Shown here: positions 24,943 through 28,290 of the stretch, piece after piece
Layout of the letters: every line of letters starts with the position of its first letter
Numbering within the stretch: the first letter of the stretch is position 1
Source of the DNA: an uncultured Oscillospiraceae bacterium
GTDB lineage: Bacteria; Bacillota; Clostridia; Oscillospirales; Ruminococcaceae
Length of the DNA: 28,290 nt
Direction of reading: 5' to 3'
Assembly (NCBI GenBank): GCA_934481445.1
Contig: CAKSPC010000034.1
Span: 1 to 28,290 of the forward strand
Notes under the pieces: model-generated
Told to the model about the DNA's origin: nothing
Seen by the model: only the letters and a program-made list of their open reading frames with translations
Databases searched by the model: none
Translations under genes and position numbers: made by a program

Positions 24943-25887
24943 ATGAAAAAGATACTTGCGGTGCTAAGCGTCTGCACGGTGCTGGCGGCGCTGGCGGGGG
25001 CGGTGCCCGGGGCGGTGGAGAGCGCGGTGCCCGCCGCGGCGACTGTAAAGGCTTCCACCCGCAGCTATAACGAAAGCGTGTCGGGCAGCGGCTCGCTGAC
25101 GTACATCGGACAGCGGGACATAACCTCGGCGCTCCCGCTGGTGATAAAGCGATTCTGCGTTTCCGAGGGTGACAGCGTTTCCGTCGGGGATACCATAGCG
25201 CTGGTTGACAGGGACGGCACTGCCTCGCTTATCGAGAGCTTGGGGCAGGTTTCGCAGCTTGCGGTGGCGGCGGCAAATCTTTCGACGGCGGTGTCGCTTA
25301 TCCCCGAAAAGGTGACGGCGGACTGCTCCGGCAGGGTAATTTCGACGGCGATGGACGGAGCGGCGGTTGAGAGCGGATACAGCATCGCAACCGTGGCGGG
25401 GACGGATTCGCTGGCGGTGTATGCGGCGGTAAGCGAAAACGACATCGCGCGGGTGCTGGAGGGTCAGCGGGTGCTGTTTCGCTGCGCGGCGTATCCCGAT
25501 GATGTTTTCACGGGGACTGTGAGCCATATCGCTTCCGCGGCGAGAAACCAGTATAACGGGGCGGTGTTGGAAACTGTGGTGGATATCATCGTCACCCCGG
25601 ACGGCGCGGACGAGCGGCTGCGGTCGGGGTTGAGCGCAGATATAGAGATACAGCTTTCCGACCCGCGGAAAATATGCGTGGTGCCGTATTCCGCGATAGG
25701 GCAGGACGAAGCGGGGGAGTTCGTTTATGTTTATGAAAACGGCGAAGCCGTCCGCAGGAACATATTCACGGGAGCGGAATTTTCTGACGGCACAGAAGTG
25801 ATAAAGGGCGTAACGGCGCAGGATGTTATTTTCTCCTCCCCGGAAGAGATAGAGGGGCGGAGTTATATAAGGATAGAGGACGAGTAA
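24943..25887 (+). CDS. Membrane-fusion (MFP/HlyD-like) adaptor, short form
   Basis: This is a periplasmic-adaptor-like protein of the MacA/YknX group. The N-terminal hydrophobic segment (about 1-25) is a signal or anchor. The split lipoyl-like domain is visible as SGSGSLTYIGQRDI...VKRFCVSEGDSVSVGDTIA and later VTADCSGRVISTAMDGAAV. The expected alpha-helical hairpin between them is reduced to about 25 residues, too short to form a tall stalk. The beta-barrel (LAVYAAVSENDIARVLEGQ) and membrane-proximal domains follow. The ATG at 24931 is also in frame, but AAAGGA abuts it; 24943 has workable spacing, so I prefer it (314 residues). The permease gene starts one base after its stop. No ATPase gene is adjacent. 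The partner is inferred from position and family. Confidence 0.82.
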   Translation: MKKILAVLSVCTVLAALAGAVPGAVESAVPAAATVKASTRSYNESVSGSGSLTYIGQRDITSALPLVIKRFCVSEGDSVSVGDTIALVDRDGTASLIESLGQVSQLAVAAANLSTAVSLIPEKVTADCSGRVISTAMDGAAVESGYSIATVAGTDSLAVYAAVSENDIARVLEGQRVLFRCAAYPDDVFTGTVSHIASAARNQYNGAVLETVVDIIVTPDGADERLRSGLSADIEIQLSDPRKICVVPYSAIGQDEAGEFVYVYENGEAVRRNIFTGAEFSDGTEVIKGVTAQDVIFSSPEEIEGRSYIRIEDE

Positions 25888-25888
25888 T

Positions 25889-27082
25889 ATGGCGATGGCG
25901 TTTGCAAACCCCGCAGGGGTGCTGGTAAATATATTCCGCAGCAGGACGCGCTCCCTGCTTACCATGGCGGGGATAGCGGTAGGAGTGTTCTCCGTGGTGC
26001 TGATATCCACGGTGGGAACGGTCGGAACGCAGCAGGTGAGCGAAACGCTGGTCACAATGGGCGTTGATACCCTGCTGGTGCAGGCGGCGGACAACAGCGT
26101 TTCCGTAACGCTTACCGACAGCGATGTTTCGGAGGTGCGCGCGGTGGACGGCGTTACGGACGTAATGCCGCTGATGGCGAGCATGACGGAAGTGAAGATG
26201 ATAGGAAGGCGGCTGGACTGCTACGTCTGGGGCGTTGACAAATCGGCGGACAGGCTGATATCCCTCGAGGCGAAGCACGGGCGGCTGGTGAATAACTCGG
26301 ACGCGACTGCGCGGCTGAAGGTATGCGTTATCGACGAGCAGTTCGCGATAGAAAGCTACGGCAGGAGCAATGTTGTCGGGAAGAAGCTCAGTATGTTCCT
26401 TGGGGGAAAATATCACGAATTTGAGATAATCGGCGTGGCGGAGTCGGGGCTTTCGAGCCTGCAGGGAATGCTGTCGAATATCATGCCGGGGTTTATGTAT
26501 ATCCCGATAACCACCATGCAGAGCCTGTGCGGCAGGACGACCTACGACAAGCTTGCGGTGAAGATAGACGACATGAACAGCGACGGCGTTATCGTTGACA
26601 AGGTGATGGGCGCCCTAGACCGAAAGAACGGCATAACCGACGGATATATCTGCAACAACCTTTTGTCGCAGAAAGGCCAGCTTGACGATATTCTGTCGAT
26701 AGTTACGACGGCGCTGTCGCTGGTGGCGGGGATATCGCTGGTGGTTTCGGGCATTTCGGTGATGACCACGATGATGATGAGCGTCGGGGAGCGCACCCGC
26801 GAGATAGGCATAAAAAAGTCGATAGGCGCAAAAAAGCGGGATATCTGCGCGGAATTCCTCATGGAAAGCGTCGTGCTGACGATAATGGGGAGCGGCGCGG
26901 GCATCGCGGCGGGACTTGCGGTGTCGGCGGCGGGGTGCGTTATCGCGGGGGTGCCTTTCGTGCTGAATATCGGGTCGCTGATGATATCCGCGCTCGCTGC
27001 GGCGGCGGTGGGGGCGGTTTTCGGGGCGTACCCTGCGTACAAGGCGGCTTCGCTGAAACCGGTGGAAGCGCTTAGAATGTGA
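25889..27082 (+). CDS. MacB/FtsX-type ABC transporter permease
   Basis: This 397-residue permease has the four-helix MacB plan: helix 1 at about 21-45, an extracytoplasmic MacB_PCD-like domain (46-265, with VRAVDGVTDVMPL and KHGRLVN segments), then helices at about 272-298, 328-355 and 362-382. The cytosolic coupling segment reads GERTREIGIKKSIGAKKRDI and the C-terminus KAASLKPVEALRM, both textbook for YknZ/MacB permeases. AGAGGA lies eight bases before the ATG. It pairs with the MFP gene just upstream as in yknX-yknZ, except that the ATPase gene normally found with them is missing. The export substrate cannot be read from sequence. Confidence 0.92.
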   Translation: MAMAFANPAGVLVNIFRSRTRSLLTMAGIAVGVFSVVLISTVGTVGTQQVSETLVTMGVDTLLVQAADNSVSVTLTDSDVSEVRAVDGVTDVMPLMASMTEVKMIGRRLDCYVWGVDKSADRLISLEAKHGRLVNNSDATARLKVCVIDEQFAIESYGRSNVVGKKLSMFLGGKYHEFEIIGVAESGLSSLQGMLSNIMPGFMYIPITTMQSLCGRTTYDKLAVKIDDMNSDGVIVDKVMGALDRKNGITDGYICNNLLSQKGQLDDILSIVTTALSLVAGISLVVSGISVMTTMMMSVGERTREIGIKKSIGAKKRDICAEFLMESVVLTIMGSGAGIAAGLAVSAAGCVIAGVPFVLNIGSLMISALAAAAVGAVFGAYPAYKAASLKPVEALRM

Positions 27083-27228
27083 TATAATAAACGCAAGGCG
27101 TTTATTATATATCAAAATGCCTTGCACATACGTTCACCTCCGGTGAACTCCGTGCATATCGGCAAATTATATCATATCCTTGCGGATATGATATAATAAT
27201 CCGCGCCCTTTGGCGGAGGGGCGCGGAT
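27082..27228. repeat. Array of four consecutive hairpins downstream of the MacB-type permease
   Basis: Four near-perfect hairpins fill this intergenic stretch: ATATAATAAACGC/GCGTTTATTATAT (27082-27094 with 27098-27110, loop AAG); GTTCACC/GGTGAAC (27132-27148), extended by TGCAC/GTGCA (27123-27127 with 27152-27156); ATTATATCATATCC/GGATATGATATAAT (27166-27179 with 27184-27197, loop TTGC); and ATCCGCGCCC/GGGCGCGGAT (27199-27208 with 27219-27228), whose T-rich tail makes it a plausible terminator. GATATAATAA occurs at the start of the first and inside the third. No ORF of note. Terminator plus repeat element is the simplest reading. Confidence 0.7.
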
Positions 27229-27250
27229 ATTTTGTATTTCATAATAATTT

Positions 27251-27302
27251 TTGTTAAAAAAGGCTTGACAATATATATATATATATATATATATAATATA
27301 AT
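27251..27302 (+). promoter_or_regulatory. Promoter containing a long TA repeat, upstream of the LRR gene
   Basis: TTGACA at 27265-27270 is a perfect -35. It is followed by 25 alternating A/T bases (27271-27295), so TATAAT boxes at 27292-27297 and 27297-27302 sit 21 and 26 bp away, wider than the optimum; TATATA is available at 17 bp. TTGTTA (27251-27256) is an alternative -35. The flanks (CTTGACA... and ...ATGGTAATACAGGTG) match those of the promoter at 17497. Confidence 0.65.
27271..27295. repeat. TA dinucleotide microsatellite, 12 units
   Basis: Uninterrupted alternating A/T of 25 bases immediately after a -35 hexamer. The related promoter at 17497 has only nine such bases. Repeats of this kind change length by polymerase slippage, which would alter promoter spacing. 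Length may also be under- or over-called in assembly. Confidence 0.9.
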
Positions 27303-27350
27303 GGTAATACAGGTGCAATTTTGTACCGAAAATATATTGGAGGTAAAAAT

Positions 27351-28290
27351 ATGAAGGATAATGCAAGGCGACTGCTCACGGGTATCACCGCGGCGGTCAT
27401 GAGTCTGTCGACAGTGAGCGCGGCGGATATTGCGGCGCTGGGGTCGGCGGTTTCCGCGTTTGCGGCGGATATTGTTGACAGCGGAACTTATGGCGAAACC
27501 ACAAAATGGACGCTTGACAGTGATGGCAAGATGACAATAAGCGGCGATGGAGAAATGCTGTCAAGCTTTGGTTTTGATCAGCGAATCACTTCTGTGGAAA
27601 TAGGTGCAGGGATAACTAAATTATCTGATTATGTTTTTGAAGGCTGTACGAACATCACTAATATTACAGTTTCAAAGGATAACAACAATTATTGCGACGA
27701 AGACGGCATTCTCTTTTCAAAGGATAAGAAAACATTATGTTGCTATCCGCCAAGCAAGAGCGGAGAAACGTATATTATACCCGACAGTGTCACAACAATA
27801 TTAGAAGCTTTTTATAAAAATCAGAATCTAAAGACAATTACCGTATCCAAAAATGTTAATGAAATTAATTTTTTTGCATTTGCATACAGCGAAAATCTGT
27901 CATGCGTGAATATACTCAGTAATATAGGATATGTAGTTGCAGATTCCTTTATCGGATGCCATAAACTCACAACAATAAATGTTGACAATGAGTATTACAA
28001 AAGCATTGATGGTATAGTTTTCTCAAAGGACAAGACGAAATTATGTGTATTCCCAAACGGTAGACCCGAAACATCCTATACTGTTCCAAGCAGTGTTAAG
28101 ACAATATCTCAATCCGCATTTATGGATTGCGATAATCTTGTAAATATCACAATACCCGGCAATGTCAAAGTCATTGGATGGACTGCTATTAGAGAATGTG
28201 ATCGTCTTGAAAACGTCACAATAGAAGACGGCGTTGAAGAAATCAGCGCATATGCTTTTTTCCTTGACTATTCATTAGAGTCAATTAAAA
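27351..28290 (+). CDS. Secreted BspA-type leucine-rich-repeat protein (5' part, runs off the window)
   Basis: The start ATG at 27351 has TTGGAGG seven bases upstream; the frame is open for 313 codons to the window end. Residues 1-38 are an export signal with a VMSLSTVSAADIAALGS core and an AFA cleavage motif, very like the FN3 protein at 17561. A short beta segment (SGTYGETTKWTLDSDGKMTI, typical of the region before BspA repeats) follows at about 44-63. BspA/LRR_5 repeats then run to the end, for example KLSDYVFEGCTNITNITV and TISQSAFMDCDNLVNITI. Two DGI-(L/V)-FSKDK-type inserts (near 121 and 222) are characteristic of the group. After the signal the DNA turns AT-rich compared with its neighbours. 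Likely a surface adhesin or ligand-binding protein; the C-terminus and any anchor are not visible. Confidence 0.88.
   Translation, partial: MKDNARRLLTGITAAVMSLSTVSAADIAALGSAVSAFAADIVDSGTYGETTKWTLDSDGKMTISGDGEMLSSFGFDQRITSVEIGAGITKLSDYVFEGCTNITNITVSKDNNNYCDEDGILFSKDKKTLCCYPPSKSGETYIIPDSVTTILEAFYKNQNLKTITVSKNVNEINFFAFAYSENLSCVNILSNIGYVVADSFIGCHKLTTINVDNEYYKSIDGIVFSKDKTKLCVFPNGRPETSYTVPSSVKTISQSAFMDCDNLVNITIPGNVKVIGWTAIRECDRLENVTIEDGVEEISAYAFFLDYSLESIK

Overview
The window looks like an origin-proximal stretch of a Bacillota chromosome. It is most likely from an anaerobic gut clostridium of the Oscillospirales/Ruminococcus kind. This is inferred from gene content, strong GGAGG-type ribosome binding sites, and secreted Ig-like, FN3, RCC1 and BspA-type LRR proteins; no rRNA is present to confirm it. 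Every gene I can support is on the + strand. I see no tRNA, rRNA, CRISPR array, phage or transposase.

Region 1 (1-12.1 kb) is core chromosome biology. It runs gyrB, a small two-helix membrane protein (YcxB-like), gyrA, terminator, parS site, mnmG and rsmG (overlapping), terminator, then noc, a pair of parS-like sites, parA and parB (overlapping), and serS. In Bacillus subtilis these genes lie on both sides of oriC; here they are collinear. The two ParB-family proteins carry different residues at the DNA-specificity positions: one is Noc-like and the other is parS-type ParB.

Region 2 (12.1-17.4 kb) holds an ABC exporter/remodeller pair: a LolD/MacB-type ATPase and an FtsX-type permease with a coiled-coil insert of nearly 400 residues. 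An AstE/AspA-type zinc hydrolase follows.

Region 3 (17.4-28.3 kb) is accessory and envelope-directed. It contains a secreted FN3-type protein broken by a 1-base frameshift; a DtxR-family regulator plus a metallo-beta-lactamase-fold protein with an altered metal site; a 0.3-kb block of nested inverted repeats; a 1002-residue secreted protein with 14 RCC1 repeats, two Big2 domains and an FN3 domain; a D,D-carboxypeptidase; a membrane-fusion-protein/MacB-permease pair with no ATPase beside it; an array of hairpins; and the start of a BspA-type LRR protein that runs off the window.

The most interesting accessory signal is that two unrelated secreted proteins, 10 kb apart, share a promoter/RBS/signal-peptide cassette. 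Its TTGACA element is followed by a TA microsatellite of different length at each copy (9 versus 25 alternating bases). This is the architecture expected of a slippage-tuned surface protein switch.
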